A stretch of 64,000 bases of DNA from JAXHUM01 sp034189325 (GTDB taxonomy: Bacteria; Desulfobacterota; DSM-4660; Desulfatiglandales; Desulfatiglandaceae). The translations under genes were made by a program, and so were the position numbers. Below are positions 63,611 to 64,000 of this stretch, piece by piece; the stretch's first letter is position 1, and every line of letters begins with the position of its first letter. The DNA lies in assembly GCA_034189325.1 (NCBI GenBank), contig JAXHUM010000054.1, forward strand, positions 1 to 64,000, in the 5' to 3' direction. The notes below the pieces were generated by a model. That model was given only the letters and a program-made list of their open reading frames with translations, was not told the origin of the DNA and made no database searches.

Positions 63611-64000
63611 GTACCAACAGATTAATGAGCTTCCAACAAGGTCTATTCGTTTAAGTCGCCGCTGGTTAGCTCACCAACATGGAAACTGAGACAAGTTCCG
63701 CAAATAACATTAAAGGCCGACAAATAAAGGATTCGTTTCGAGTTGAGGGACGAGAGCTCGGCACTAAACCTTGGTTCAAGAAGCCGCAATCAATAGGGAA
63801 AAGGTTGTTAGTTTCAGAGAGTCTTTGAAGTCCGGATGAGGAGGGAGATCTGCAAAATAAGGATTAAGCAAGGGACCATCGAAAAGGAAGCCATGGTTTA
63901 TGGCCAAAAATGGCTGATCAAATGCTTAAAAATCGTTCTTTGGGCAGACGGGTATTGTAAGACATGCCCAGGGCAACTCTTGTAGTATATTCAGGATTGA
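63611..64000. other. window end without recognised gene
   Basis: 390 bp in which no supported gene, RNA or repeat is seen. In frame with the end of the cupin gene an open stretch runs from 63555 to about 63688 through the terminator; it is arginine-rich but has no start site and could be chance. Confidence 0.45.

Noticed and set aside
63555..63690. Arginine-rich open stretch in frame after the cupin stop, considered as the end of a transposase or other gene
   Set aside because: No start codon with a ribosome site, it runs through a terminator hairpin, and a frame of this length is not unlikely by chance.
63770..63790. GGTTCAAG segment considered as a tRNA T-loop
   Set aside because: No matching acceptor, D or anticodon stems can be drawn around it.

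Overview
The window reads as chromosomal DNA of an anaerobic Gram-negative bacterium, most likely a Desulfobacterota (former Deltaproteobacteria). This is inferred from gene content, not from a marker gene. It has outer-membrane systems (TonB receptor, two-partner secretion), a B12-dependent class II ribonucleotide reductase, indolepyruvate:ferredoxin oxidoreductase, CoA-ligase and CoA-transferase genes, and many zinc-ribbon proteins. Almost all of it is coding. No rRNA, tRNA, CRISPR array, insertion sequence or phage gene was recognised.

Layout. 1-3.1 kb: 3' end of a TrmO-like gene, a broken FmdE-like gene, a TonB-dependent receptor and a SAM methyltransferase. 3.4-9 kb: a soluble receiver-histidine kinase protein, a small unknown gene, a PHP-glycosyltransferase fusion and a radical SAM protein. 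9.2-11.3 kb: an envelope-stress-like set (ECF sigma factor, zinc-motif anti-sigma factor, Spy/CpxP-like protein) and a small exported protein. 11.7-32.3 kb: a two-partner secretion locus on the minus strand, in the order giant exoprotein (about 6,100 residues), 95-residue exported protein, TpsB transporter. The exoprotein contains a 100-N assembly gap inside near-identical 1.2-kb repeats.

32.9-45.1 kb: mixed metabolism, with a lipoate-ligase-like protein, an NDP-forming CoA-ligase alpha-type protein, DedA, a TPR membrane protein, an acyl-CoA synthetase followed by iorA-iorB, a zinc-ribbon protein, an alpha/beta hydrolase, a LysM lytic transglycosylase and an MFS transporter. 45.1-52.9 kb: a small unknown gene, an M16C peptidase, nrdJ with an NrdR-box-like palindrome in its promoter, and a CaiB-type CoA transferase.

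53.1-63.0 kb: ten tightly packed, often overlapping plus-strand genes built around MoxR, DUF58, DUF4129, DUF4350, SpoIIM and RDD proteins, preceded by zinc-binding membrane proteins. This is probably one membrane-associated AAA+ chaperone system. The window ends with a cupin gene, a hairpin terminator and about 390 bp in which no gene was seen.

The most interesting items are the secretion locus (a free-standing small protein resembling the N-terminus of its own TpsB, and collapsed super-repeats in the exoprotein), the zinc-protein/MoxR membrane operon, and the NrdR-type operator in front of nrdJ.
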